Positions 23,717-32,443 of a DNA stretch of 64,000 bases are shown here, one piece after another; position 1 is the stretch's first letter, and each line of letters starts with the position of its first letter. The position numbers and the translations under genes are program-made. Origin of the DNA: an uncultured Clostridia bacterium (lineage in GTDB: Bacteria > Bacillota > Clostridia > Oscillospirales > Acutalibacteraceae); assembly GCA_937892525.1 (NCBI GenBank), contig CALAEV010000005.1:34006-98005 (forward strand), read 5' to 3'. Under the pieces are notes generated by a model, which was given only the letters and a program-made list of their open reading frames with translations, had not been told where the DNA came from and ran no database searches.

Positions 23717-25225
23717 TTATTTCTTACTCTTTTTATCTTCGCTGTAGCCGTAGCCATAACCATAGCCGTAACCATAACCGTAGCCATAACCATAGCCCTT
23801 CTTGCTCTTTCTTGCTGTCTTGATAAACTTATTAGCAACGCTTACCTCTGTGCCGTTGTAAATGCAACCAATAACTTCTTTACCTGTTGAGCTCATATCT
23901 TCAATAGCTTTCTTAATACGACGGATTGGTGAATGGTCATTACGAACAACTACCATACAAGCATCAGCATACTGTGTTACGATTGCTGCGTCAGCAACAA
24001 GACCTGCCGGTGGAGTATCAATAATAACATAATCGAACTCATTCTTAACTGCCTCAATAATTTCCTGAGCTTCGTCAGAAGCAAGAAGCTCTGCAGAGTC
24101 ATTAACCGGTTGACTTGAAATAAGAAGGAATAAATTAAACTTTTCAAAATACTTAATTGACTCGCTAAGTGATTTTTCACCACGAACAACGCCAGCAAGA
24201 CCTGCTTCATTAGCTGCTGAAACTCCTAATGTTTTGTAAACTGATGGTTTACGAAGGTCACCGTCAATAAGCAATACTGATTTACCATTCTGTGCAAGTG
24301 CCAATGCAGTATTTGTAGAAATTGTTGTTTTACCTTCATTTTCAGAAGCACTTGTGATTGTGAACACTTTATAATTCTGACGTTTTGCAACGTTTTCTAT
24401 CTTAGTACGGATAAGTTTGAACGCTTCAATGAACATAAAGCCGTTCTTTCTGTCAGTAATAAGAATATTCTGCTTATCAGCATCTTTACCTGATTTCTTA
24501 ATGCTGATAATTGAACCAAGCATTTTGCTACCAAGTTTCTTTGTAATATCATCAGAACTCTTAATTGTATCCTTAATAAAGATAATAAGGCAAATTGCAA
24601 GAACAACAACACCAGCACCAAACATAAAACCTAATAATGTGTAAAGAAGTGTTGTATTGTTTCCGTTAGGAGCTTCTGGTTTTACAGGTGGGTCATAGTT
24701 CTTTGCATAAGTGCTTGGGTATGCTTCTTCAGTAATTGTTCTGAAGTTGTTAACATAACTTGTAGCAACTGCATAAGAAACATCAGGGTCAGATGATGTA
24801 ATTGAAATAGCAATAATTGATGTATCTTCAACAAGAGTTGAACTTACCATTCTCTTAACATCTTTACCTGTAAGCTCTTCACCATTTACTTTATAGCCAC
24901 TGTTTTTAGCAACAAGGTCCATAAGACTGCTTGACTCTGTCATAATATACAAGTAGTTTCTTGCAAGCTGACTACTAGCACTAATGTCAGATGCAGACTG
25001 ACCTGCTGTAATAGTGTTTTCTGTTTTGTTATCAACAGTAAAACGCATTGTGCAAGTATATGATGGAACGTAATTAAGTTTTGCCACACCAAAACCAATA
25101 CCAGCACAAACTACGGCAGCAATTAAAATAATCCACCATTTCTGAATAACACGAACAGCATATTGAGTTATAGTCTGAAGGTCAATACCTTCCTCAACAT
25201 TGTTCATTTTTGAATTGTATTCCAT
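23717..25225 (-). CDS. Polysaccharide co-polymerase/tyrosine autokinase (Wzz-BY-kinase fusion)
   Basis: 502 residues. The N-terminal half is a Wzz chain-length module with two membrane helices (WWIILIAAVVCAGIGFG and LLGFMFGAGVVVLAICLII). The C-terminal half is a BY-kinase with Walker A SENEGKTT, Walker A' LLIDGDLRKP and Walker B DYVIIDTPPAG. The tail is nine consecutive Gly-Tyr pairs followed by SEDKKSKK, giving nine clustered tyrosines as likely autophosphorylation sites. Such proteins control exopolysaccharide or capsule length. In most Firmicutes the two halves are separate proteins; here they are fused. No glycosyltransferases or flippase are adjacent. Start ATG with GGAGTGTTAAT. Confidence 0.92.
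   Translation of the reverse strand: MEYNSKMNNVEEGIDLQTITQYAVRVIQKWWIILIAAVVCAGIGFGVAKLNYVPSYTCTMRFTVDNKTENTITAGQSASDISASSQLARNYLYIMTESSSLMDLVAKNSGYKVNGEELTGKDVKRMVSSTLVEDTSIIAISITSSDPDVSYAVATSYVNNFRTITEEAYPSTYAKNYDPPVKPEAPNGNNTTLLYTLLGFMFGAGVVVLAICLIIFIKDTIKSSDDITKKLGSKMLGSIISIKKSGKDADKQNILITDRKNGFMFIEAFKLIRTKIENVAKRQNYKVFTITSASENEGKTTISTNTALALAQNGKSVLLIDGDLRKPSVYKTLGVSAANEAGLAGVVRGEKSLSESIKYFEKFNLFLLISSQPVNDSAELLASDEAQEIIEAVKNEFDYVIIDTPPAGLVADAAIVTQYADACMVVVRNDHSPIRRIKKAIEDMSSTGKEVIGCIYNGTEVSVANKFIKTARKSKKGYGYGYGYGYGYGYGYGYSEDKKSKK
23744..23797 (-). repeat. Nine tandem hexamers encoding the Gly-Tyr tail
   Basis: Nine six-base units (GGY TAY on the coding strand, with both synonymous variants) lie in the 3' end of the tyrosine kinase gene. 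The imperfect units could still change number by slippage without shifting frame. Confidence 0.9.
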
Positions 25226-25272
25226 ATTAACACTCCTATCACAAATTCTCGTGTTGTGTTTTAATCCAACAT

Positions 25273-25301
25273 ATTATATCAAAGCATATTACTTTATGCA
25301 A
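25273..25301 (-). promoter_or_regulatory. Promoter of the tyrosine kinase gene
   Basis: -35 TTGCAT (25301-25296), 17-base spacer, -10 TATAAT (25278-25273), preceded by TGA (extended -10-like). Confidence 0.7.
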
Positions 25302-25319
25302 TCTTTTTTTACAAAATCT

Positions 25320-26978
25320 TTAACTTTCTGAAATTTTACCATCAGAAACCTGAATTTCACGGTCGCAACAATCAAGGACTGATTGACGGTGCGTAATAAA
25401 CAATATTGTTATATCATTAAGCTTTTTAAGATTTTCAAGTAATTTTCTTTCGCTTTCATCATCAAGAGCACTTGTTGATTCATCCATAAGAAGAATTTTA
25501 CCATTACCCAATAACGCCCTTACAATAGCAAGTCTTTGTGCCTGACCTTCTGAAATTCCGCCACCATCTTCGCTAAGCACAAAATCAAGACCATTTTCAA
25601 GGTCATAAACGAACTCTGCACAAGCGTCAGTAATTGCATTTTTTATTTCATCATCAGTTGCCTCTGGTTTAAGCAAGGTAATATTTTCACGAACCGTACC
25701 ACTAAAAAGCATATTGCCCTGTGGAACAACAGAGAACAAATGCCTTGTTGCACGACAGAAACGGATTCCCTTTTCAGTTTCAACATATATGCTACCATCA
25801 TTTGTCTCATAAAGTCCTGTAATCAACTTGAATATTGTTGATTTACCTGCACCTGACGGTCCTTTGATACCTATAAACTCGCCTTTTTCTACTGAAAAAT
25901 CTGCTTTTGAAATAACATTTTCTCCACCATAACCAAATACTACATTTTCAGCCTTGATGCTTATAAAATCATCATAGGTAATACTTTCATCACATTCTGC
26001 GTTATCCTTTGATATTTCAGAGATTTCCATAAGACGCTGTGCCGACGCCAACATTCCATAAAATGATGGTAACACACTTGTTACGCCAACAACAGGGGAC
26101 TGAAGCTGATTTACAAGCTGAACAATTGCAACAACTGTGCCAAAAGTCATTGTACCTTTAAGAATACCGTAAGACCCATAAGAAACTGCTGCTAAAAATC
26201 CTGCTGCAAAGGCAAGCGAAAAGCTGATTGTTGCAAGAATTGAAAAACTCTTTTTTCTAACTTTTTCGCGATAGAATTTCTTTTGCTGTTTATATGAACG
26301 ATTTATAATTTTTTCTTCAATACCAAAAACCTTTACTGCAAAAAGATTTTCAAGCATTTCTTGCATAAACGAACGAACTCTTGAATCTCTTTTCTGTACT
26401 TTAAGGTGCAAGCTTTTAAGTGTTTTTCTGAAAATTGCTGCAATCACAACAACTACTATACCACAAAGGATAAACACGATTGCAAAGCGTCTGTCAAGAG
26501 CAAGTAACGCTACTGCAGCACTTGATATTCTCACTACATAACCTACTAATGCAGGAAAAATATGAACATAGTTATCGCTTACATAAACAACATCAGCAGT
26601 AAGTCTTGACATAAGGTCGCCACTATGACGCTCACTTACACTTGCATATTCACCATAAATTACATTTTTGAATACGCTTGTTTTCAGTTTTATTTCTGCC
26701 TTACCCTGACTTACAGCCTCAATAAACGACGCGCAAACGCGTGCCAAAATCTGCGACACAATAAGAAGCAACAGATAAATGGCGTTCTTGAACATTTCGT
26801 CTGCGTTGCCATTCTGGGCATAGTCCATTACAGTTTTAGAAAGCATTGCAAACAAAGTAACGCACACAGCAGACCAGGCGTTAAGCACAGTAAGTGCAAC
26901 ACCCTCTAATCTGCGTTTGCCACAGTTATTATAAATCCATTTCAAAACTGCTGAATCTTTCATACTTTTACTCATCAA
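25320..26978 (-). CDS. ABC transporter, fused permease and ATPase
   Basis: 552 residues. An exporter-type membrane domain of about six helices (roughly 25-320) is followed by an ATPase with Walker A GPSGAGKST, Q-loop SVVPQGN, a variant signature ISEGQAQRLAIVRALL (consensus LSGGQ) and Walker B ILLMDESTSALDD. The membrane domain lacks an obvious C39 peptidase. It overlaps the pqqD-like gene by 11 bases and belongs to the three-gene cassette with the HPr-kinase-like gene. It probably exports the (unknown) peptide or metabolite that the cassette handles. Confidence 0.88.
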   Translation of the reverse strand: MMSKSMKDSAVLKWIYNNCGKRRLEGVALTVLNAWSAVCVTLFAMLSKTVMDYAQNGNADEMFKNAIYLLLLIVSQILARVCASFIEAVSQGKAEIKLKTSVFKNVIYGEYASVSERHSGDLMSRLTADVVYVSDNYVHIFPALVGYVVRISSAAVALLALDRRFAIVFILCGIVVVVIAAIFRKTLKSLHLKVQKRDSRVRSFMQEMLENLFAVKVFGIEEKIINRSYKQQKKFYREKVRKKSFSILATISFSLAFAAGFLAAVSYGSYGILKGTMTFGTVVAIVQLVNQLQSPVVGVTSVLPSFYGMLASAQRLMEISEISKDNAECDESITYDDFISIKAENVVFGYGGENVISKADFSVEKGEFIGIKGPSGAGKSTIFKLITGLYETNDGSIYVETEKGIRFCRATRHLFSVVPQGNMLFSGTVRENITLLKPEATDDEIKNAITDACAEFVYDLENGLDFVLSEDGGGISEGQAQRLAIVRALLGNGKILLMDESTSALDDESERKLLENLKKLNDITILFITHRQSVLDCCDREIQVSDGKISES

Positions 26979-27234
26979 GCAAATTATGCTCTCTCATTTT
27001 ATTTATAAGATTTTCTACATCTGTTTTTACTCTTTCAAAAGGCACATTATAGTCCTCTGCAATTTTCTTTGCAATATCGTCAATAGAATTTGTGCCGTCA
27101 AGCATATTAAAAACATCTGCACCAACGCTGTTAAAGGTCATAACACCGTTGAAATTCATTTTCTGTGCGCCTGTTGCAATAACAATTTTTGCCCCTGCAA
27201 CATCTTTAAGAATGTATCCGTCTTTGATTTTCAT
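26968..27234 (-). CDS. PqqD-family peptide chaperone-like protein
   Basis: 88 residues, a standalone PqqD domain: GYILKDVAGAKIVIATG, then FNSVGADVFNMLDGTNSIDDIAKKIAEDYNVPFERVKTDVENLINKM in the expected beta-strand then winged-helix order (given here as separate landmarks). PqqD-type domains bind leader peptides of ribosomally made, modified peptides and deliver them to modifying enzymes. It overlaps the upstream kinase-like gene by four bases (ATGA) and the downstream ABC gene by eleven. No precursor peptide or radical-SAM enzyme is adjacent. Confidence 0.85.
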   Translation of the reverse strand: MKIKDGYILKDVAGAKIVIATGAQKMNFNGVMTFNSVGADVFNMLDGTNSIDDIAKKIAEDYNVPFERVKTDVENLINKMREHNLLDE

Positions 27235-27947
27235 TCCTTTATCAGCCTTTCTATTTCGTTATAGGCAATTACTGCCGCATCATCTTGGAGATTGCAACCT
27301 AGCAAAAATACAGGTACTTCTCGTAATAAAAGGTCTGCCAACTCAAGCATATTTTCTGCAAGACTTCTGTCAGCAGGTTTAATAGTCTGTTCAAGTAACA
27401 GACTTACTGCCTGAAATGGTGGTATTCTTTTTACTGTGTTTTTTTCGCTTCTGTGTAAAAATGTAATTGCTCTTACAGGAATTTTAACATCAATATTTTC
27501 ATCTGTTTTGCCCGAAAAAGGTGTGCCACAAGCATACCACTTGCCATTGTCATAAACAAGGGCAGGTTTATCGTCATTGATAATTCTTGTACCTTCAAGG
27601 TTTTTAAGCCACAAGTGAGTGTGTGTTGATTTACCTGTACCACTTCGTGCAGAAAACAGATATGCAAATCCATCTTTTTCAACGCAAGAAGAGTGAAGCA
27701 TCATACCCTTATGTCTTAAAAGCTCGTTGTAAAAAGCTTCACAAGTCCACATATATTCATGCTCATCAAGAGAAAGATGTGGTATCTCCTCTTTTTTCAT
27801 TTTAATAAAATCTTCTTTTATGTTGAGCTTTATTTCTGTTTCGCTGTCGTCAAAATCTGCTTTGTAAGACTTTGAACGCTCACGAAGAAGTTCACCACGC
27901 ACATTGTATTCAGTTTTAAGCCCTGCAATCACAAATTTTTCCATCAT
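27231..27947 (-). CDS. HPr-kinase/PEPCK-like P-loop protein
   Basis: 238 residues. A P-loop in SARSGTGKSTHTHLW (about 99-113), an Asp pair in RIINDDKPAL and CGTPFSGK match the HPr-kinase/PEP-carboxykinase-like fold. The N-terminal 80 residues are not HPrK-like, and no HPr-binding helix is evident. Homologous small kinases accompany PqqD proteins in RiPP clusters (lasso-peptide kinases are an example). It is the first of the kinase-PqqD-ABC set and starts 19 bases after the M23 peptidase gene. A peptide or leader phosphorylation role is inferred. Confidence 0.8.
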   Translation of the reverse strand: MMEKFVIAGLKTEYNVRGELLRERSKSYKADFDDSETEIKLNIKEDFIKMKKEEIPHLSLDEHEYMWTCEAFYNELLRHKGMMLHSSCVEKDGFAYLFSARSGTGKSTHTHLWLKNLEGTRIINDDKPALVYDNGKWYACGTPFSGKTDENIDVKIPVRAITFLHRSEKNTVKRIPPFQAVSLLLEQTIKPADRSLAENMLELADLLLREVPVFLLGCNLQDDAAVIAYNEIERLIKE

Positions 27948-27965
27948 AAAATCCTATAAAATCAG

Positions 27966-29684
27966 TTATCGTTTCAAATAGTTCATTGGGTTAACATTTC
28001 TACCATTAACCTTAACTTCATAGTGAAGATGCGCACCGGTAACATAACCTGTTGCACCAATCTGACCAATTGCCTGACCTCGCACAACTTTTTGTCCTGT
28101 ATAAACTCGCAACGAGCCTTGTTTCATATGACAATACATTGTTGAAAGTCCGCCGGAATGCTTGATAATTACTGTGTTACCACCTGAACCATACCAACCT
28201 GCAAAAGTAACTGTACCTGCTTCAGACGCTACAACAGTACAACCTGTACTTCCACCCGGACGCACAATATCAATACCTGCGTGCCAACCATCACCAAAGT
28301 TACGGTAACCATAACCAGAAGAGATTGAATATGCACCAACAGTAGGCCACAAGAGTCTGCCACCACCTGACACAACAGCACCAGATGAATATGAGTTTTT
28401 CTTTGTACCTACCTGTACTTTTTTATCAATAGGCTCACTTATTGTTGTTCGTGAAACCTCTTTTGTTGATACTCTTACGCCGTCAACATAAGTAACAAGC
28501 TCTGTTACTTCTACAACACCGTTAACGCCCTTGGTGATTGTCTTTTTGTCACCTACATAAAGCTTATCTGTCTTTACTTCAACGGTTTTATATGGTACTT
28601 GTACTTTTCTTGTTTCGGTTTTTGTAATCTGAACGCGAAGGAAATTAACCTCGCTTGATAAAAGAATTTTTTGACCGATATAAATATTCTCTTTAAGTTC
28701 AGGGTTAAGATTGAAAATTTGTGAAGATGTCATACCGAATTTTTGAGCAATCTGTGAAACAGTATCTCCTGCCTGAACAGTATAATAACGAGCTTCACTC
28801 TTTTTAGAATTAAGCTTATCACTTAAATAAGACGCATCTTTAACCGTGCTGTCATTATCAGGATATAAGCCCTGAACATATTTAATATCTTCAACAAAAC
28901 TTACAACTGCATTTTCTTCACCTGTTTCGTGTTCTGCAAGAATACTGTCAAAAACGCTTAACGCATCAGTTTCATTCTTAACTGCACACACAAAACTATT
29001 GTCAATATAAATTCCACAAGCGTTTGTAATTTTGCTATCAGAATTTTCAATAAGCTTGTCACAAATTTCAGACGCATTGTTAATTTGGCTGAGTTTTACT
29101 GCTTTGATTTTATAATCTGCGTCACCGATAAGTTCAGTTTCTTTACCGTCATCTGTCACAACTGATGATGTTGCAGAAACGTCAAGACGGTCAAAGGCTA
29201 ATTCTCTTGCTTCTTTATAAACAGCCTCACTTTGCACGTAACCAATAGTTTTGTCATTATAATTCACTTCAAGCGCAAAAGTGGTATCTGACCAGGCAGT
29301 TGCAACATTGATTAGGAAAATAAGCGACACTACAGGCAGTGCAATATTAAGCACATACATAAAGGCTTTTTTATAGCGGAAATATGCCTTTTTCACATAT
29401 TTGGCAATTTTCTTAAAAAACTTGCCTTTGCCTTCAGTTTTTGCCTCAGCAATTTTGTCAGAAACACTTTGTGCATCGGTAATAAGCTTTTTGAATTCTG
29501 TAACGCTTTCGTGAAATGTTTTAAGGGCAAATTTATCGATAAGAATAAACAATGTGAAGATAAGTGTACCAATCATTCTTATAGGTTTAAGAATCAATGC
29601 CCATAACCATTTGAAAAAGCGTTTACTGTAACGCATTGTCTGGATTCCGATATAATATATTTGATTGTAAATGTTTTCAAACAT
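27966..29684 (-). CDS. M23 endopeptidase with LysM and G5 domains
   Basis: 572 residues. Two hydrophobic segments (about 28-50 and 109-129) precede an extracellular part. It comprises a coiled or insert region (135-295), LysM (about 300-343, YYTVQAGDTVSQIAQKFG), G5 (about 352-427) and an M23 lysostaphin-type metallopeptidase (about 455-572). Zinc ligands fit: His468 and Asp472 in WHAGIDI, His552/His554 in HLHYE. It cleaves peptidoglycan cross-bridges or stem peptides and is anchored in the membrane, with LysM and G5 binding glycan. The same domain series is common in clostridial cell-division and sporulation hydrolases; its exact process is not determined. Confidence 0.9.
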   Translation of the reverse strand: MFENIYNQIYYIGIQTMRYSKRFFKWLWALILKPIRMIGTLIFTLFILIDKFALKTFHESVTEFKKLITDAQSVSDKIAEAKTEGKGKFFKKIAKYVKKAYFRYKKAFMYVLNIALPVVSLIFLINVATAWSDTTFALEVNYNDKTIGYVQSEAVYKEARELAFDRLDVSATSSVVTDDGKETELIGDADYKIKAVKLSQINNASEICDKLIENSDSKITNACGIYIDNSFVCAVKNETDALSVFDSILAEHETGEENAVVSFVEDIKYVQGLYPDNDSTVKDASYLSDKLNSKKSEARYYTVQAGDTVSQIAQKFGMTSSQIFNLNPELKENIYIGQKILLSSEVNFLRVQITKTETRKVQVPYKTVEVKTDKLYVGDKKTITKGVNGVVEVTELVTYVDGVRVSTKEVSRTTISEPIDKKVQVGTKKNSYSSGAVVSGGGRLLWPTVGAYSISSGYGYRNFGDGWHAGIDIVRPGGSTGCTVVASEAGTVTFAGWYGSGGNTVIIKHSGGLSTMYCHMKQGSLRVYTGQKVVRGQAIGQIGATGYVTGAHLHYEVKVNGRNVNPMNYLKR

Positions 29685-29740
29685 AACAATTCCTCGTTTT
29701 TACTTCTGTTTTTAGACGCAAAATTCCAATATATATTTGA

Positions 29741-29769
29741 ATTGTACCACAAAAGATTAAAAAAGGCAA
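29741..29769 (-). promoter_or_regulatory. Promoter of the M23 peptidase/RiPP-like cassette
   Basis: -35 TTGCCT (29769-29764), 17-base spacer, -10 TACAAT (29746-29741). No terminator separates the M23 gene from the downstream cassette, so it may drive all four genes. Confidence 0.6.
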
Positions 29770-29827
29770 GTTGCAGTTATTGGTTTAATACATACTATAA
29801 TAAATATATATTTTTTCTAAATATTCA

Positions 29828-29856
29828 TTTACTTTTTTGATGTGTTGTTGTATAAT
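29828..29856 (+). promoter_or_regulatory. Promoter of the glpQ-like/gltX/glnS unit
   Basis: -35 TTTACT (29828-29833), 17-base spacer, -10 TATAAT (29851-29856), divergent to the M23 promoter. Confidence 0.65.
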
Positions 29857-29901
29857 GATTATAATTGTATAAATATGCACATTTTTTAAGGGGCGAATGA
29901 A

Positions 29902-30762
29902 ATGAAAAAAGGCACGAAAAAATTTTTAGGTGTTGCAATTCCAACAACAATCACAGCAGCTCTTGCGATTGCTGCAAGAAAAAAGTATGTTGATATCCGT
30001 TACGGCGCAAAAAACGCAAAAGATACTCTTAAATTCAGCGAATCAGTTGAAACTGAAGCACCTGAAGTTCATCTCACAGCACATAGAGGACTTTCTTCTG
30101 TTTGTCCTGAAAACACAATTGAAGCGTTCAAAGAGGCAGCAAAATACAACTATTACGCTCTTGAGTGTGATGTTCACTGCACAACTGACGGCAAATGGGT
30201 AATTATTCACGACTATATGCTTCAGTCAATGTGTGAAGAAAAAGGCGACGTAAAGACTATGTCTTACGATGAAAAACTTTCAAAAATCAGATTTACAAAC
30301 GGTGCTAACATCAAAGATTATCCTGATGCTCGCCCTTGCCTTGTTGAAGAATTTATTGAAATTTGCAAAGAGGCAAACATTAAACCAATGATTGAAGTTA
30401 AAGATAAGAGAATTGACAAGGTTGAATCTCTTTACAAAATCATTTGTGATTATGGCATTGAAGACGATGTTATTCTTATTTCATTCCACGCACCTGTGCT
30501 TCGTGAATTCAGAAAGCTTTCTCCTAATATGGAATTGTGGCTTCTTGTTCACACTATTACTGATGAAAAAATTCTTGAATGTATTGAAAATGGTAATGGT
30601 GTTGCTTTTGAGGCAAAAAGAAGTAACTCTGAAACAATTCAAAAAATTCACGACGCTAACCTTACAGCTGCTTGCTGGACAGTTGACACAAAAGAAATGC
30701 TTAACGAAATGATTAAAAATGGCGTTAAGTACATTACAACAAACGCAATACTTCCTGAATAA
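29902..30762 (+). CDS. Glycerophosphodiester phosphodiesterase
   Basis: 286 residues. GDPD motifs are complete in order: TAHRGLSSVCPENTIEAF (metal site), ALECDVHCTTDGKWVIIHD, MIEVKD and WTVDTKEMLNEMIKNGV near the end. The enzyme hydrolyses glycerophosphodiesters to glycerol-3-phosphate and an alcohol. The N-terminus (KFLGVAIPTTITAALAIAAR) is weakly hydrophobic and could be a membrane tether. Ribosome binding site AAGGGGCG. It is first in a plus-strand run with gltX, glnS and a membrane protein, with gaps of 4-14 bases. Confidence 0.92.
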   Translation: MKKGTKKFLGVAIPTTITAALAIAARKKYVDIRYGAKNAKDTLKFSESVETEAPEVHLTAHRGLSSVCPENTIEAFKEAAKYNYYALECDVHCTTDGKWVIIHDYMLQSMCEEKGDVKTMSYDEKLSKIRFTNGANIKDYPDARPCLVEEFIEICKEANIKPMIEVKDKRIDKVESLYKIICDYGIEDDVILISFHAPVLREFRKLSPNMELWLLVHTITDEKILECIENGNGVAFEAKRSNSETIQKIHDANLTAACWTVDTKEMLNEMIKNGVKYITTNAILPE

Positions 30763-30775
30763 GAGGTTTATATAA

Positions 30776-32431
30776 ATGACAGACTGCAAAAAAATTGCTG
30801 AACTTATTTTCAGCGATGTGGACAAGTCCACAGACTATTATGAAGAGCTTTACCCTGCAAGAAATCTTCCTGAGGGTGCAAGAGTAACAAGATTTGCTCC
30901 AAGTCCAACAGGATACTTACATTTTGGCGGACTTTATGCAGGTTTCGCATCAAAGCTCACAGCACAAACTACTGACGGCGTGTTTATGCTCCGTATTGAA
31001 GATACTGACAAAAAGCGTGAGGTTGAAGATGGTGTTACAGGTATTGTAACAGGTCTTAAAGCTTTCGGCGTTTCCCCTGACGAAGGTGTTACAGGGTTCA
31101 ATACAGAATACGGCAACTATGGTCCTTACACTCAAAGTCATCGTCGTGCAATATACCGTACATTCGCTAAAAAATTAATGGAAGAAGGCAAGGCATACCC
31201 TTGTTTCTGTACCCCGGAAGACCTTGATGAAATCCGTGCAAAACAAGAAAACGAAGATATTAAAGGTTACTACGGCGCTTATGCAAAATGCAGAGATTTA
31301 AGCGACGACGAAATAATTGAAAAAATCAACGCAGGTGTTCCTTACACAGTTAGACTTCGTTCAGCCGGCGACATTTCAAGAAAAATCAAGTTTGACGATA
31401 TGATTAAGGGCAAAATTGAAATGAGCGAAAATGTGAATGATGTTGTTATCTTAAAGGCTGACGGAATTCCAACTTACCATTTTGCTCACGCTATTGACGA
31501 CCACTTAATGCACACAACTCATGTTGTTCGTGGCGACGAATGGATTGCTTCAGTTCCACTTCATATTGAACTTTTCAGAGCTTGTGGATTTAAGCCTGTT
31601 AAATACGCTCACATAGCCCCTATTATGAAAGAAGAAAATGGTGGTAAGCGCAAGCTTTCAAAGAGAAAAGACCCTGAGGCAAATGTTTCATATTACATTG
31701 AAAAAGGTTACCCTGAAGCATCTGTTAAAGAATATATGCTTACAATTCTCAACTCAAACTTTGAGGAATGGAGAAAGGCAAACAAAACGGAAGATATCAG
31801 TAAATTCCCATTCAACCTTAAAAAAATGAGCGTTTCAGGTGCACTTTTTGATATGGTTAAATTCAACGATGTATCAAAAAATGTTATTTCTGTTATGACT
31901 GCAGAAGAAGTTTATAAACTTGTTACAGATTGGGCAATGGATTACAACGAAGTGCTTTACGCACTCTTTGTTGATGATAAAGAAAAAGCAACTGCTATTC
32001 TTAACATTGACCGTGATAACCCAAAGCCAAGAAAAGATATTGCTTGTTGGGAAGAAGTAGAAAACTACGTTTCATTCTTCTATAACGAACTTTATGATGC
32101 AGACTATACTCTTCCTGAACATATCAACAAAGAAGATGCAGTTGAAATCCTTACAAAGTATAAGGAAATCTATTCTGCAAACGATACAAAGGAAGAATGG
32201 TTCAATAAAATCAAAGAGCTTTGTTCTGCGTGCGGATTTACTCCTAATGTTAAAGAGTACAAACAAAATCCTAATGCATTCAAAGGTCATGTTGGCGATG
32301 TTTCAACAGTTATTCGTGTTGCAGTTACTTCTCGCACAAATACCCCTGATTTGTATTACATTATGCAGATTTTAGGTGTAGAAGAAGTGATGAACAGAAT
32401 TGACAACGCGATAAATTCTTATAAAGCATAA
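30776..32431 (+). CDS. gltX: Glutamyl-tRNA synthetase
   Basis: 551 residues, longer than the usual 460-490. Class I signatures are present: HIGH-type RFAPSPTGYLHFGGLYAGF and KMSKS-type KLSKRKDPE. It attaches glutamate to tRNA-Glu. The C-terminal anticodon-binding part is extended, with VIRVAVTSRTNTPDLYYIM near the end. It belongs to the clostridial long form, judged by length and the 'YLHFGG' variant. It is immediately followed by a glutaminyl-tRNA synthetase, so this GluRS need not misacylate tRNA-Gln, though discrimination cannot be read from sequence. Confidence 0.95.
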   Translation: MTDCKKIAELIFSDVDKSTDYYEELYPARNLPEGARVTRFAPSPTGYLHFGGLYAGFASKLTAQTTDGVFMLRIEDTDKKREVEDGVTGIVTGLKAFGVSPDEGVTGFNTEYGNYGPYTQSHRRAIYRTFAKKLMEEGKAYPCFCTPEDLDEIRAKQENEDIKGYYGAYAKCRDLSDDEIIEKINAGVPYTVRLRSAGDISRKIKFDDMIKGKIEMSENVNDVVILKADGIPTYHFAHAIDDHLMHTTHVVRGDEWIASVPLHIELFRACGFKPVKYAHIAPIMKEENGGKRKLSKRKDPEANVSYYIEKGYPEASVKEYMLTILNSNFEEWRKANKTEDISKFPFNLKKMSVSGALFDMVKFNDVSKNVISVMTAEEVYKLVTDWAMDYNEVLYALFVDDKEKATAILNIDRDNPKPRKDIACWEEVENYVSFFYNELYDADYTLPEHINKEDAVEILTKYKEIYSANDTKEEWFNKIKELCSACGFTPNVKEYKQNPNAFKGHVGDVSTVIRVAVTSRTNTPDLYYIMQILGVEEVMNRIDNAINSYKA

Positions 32432-32443
32432 AGAGGCAAAACT

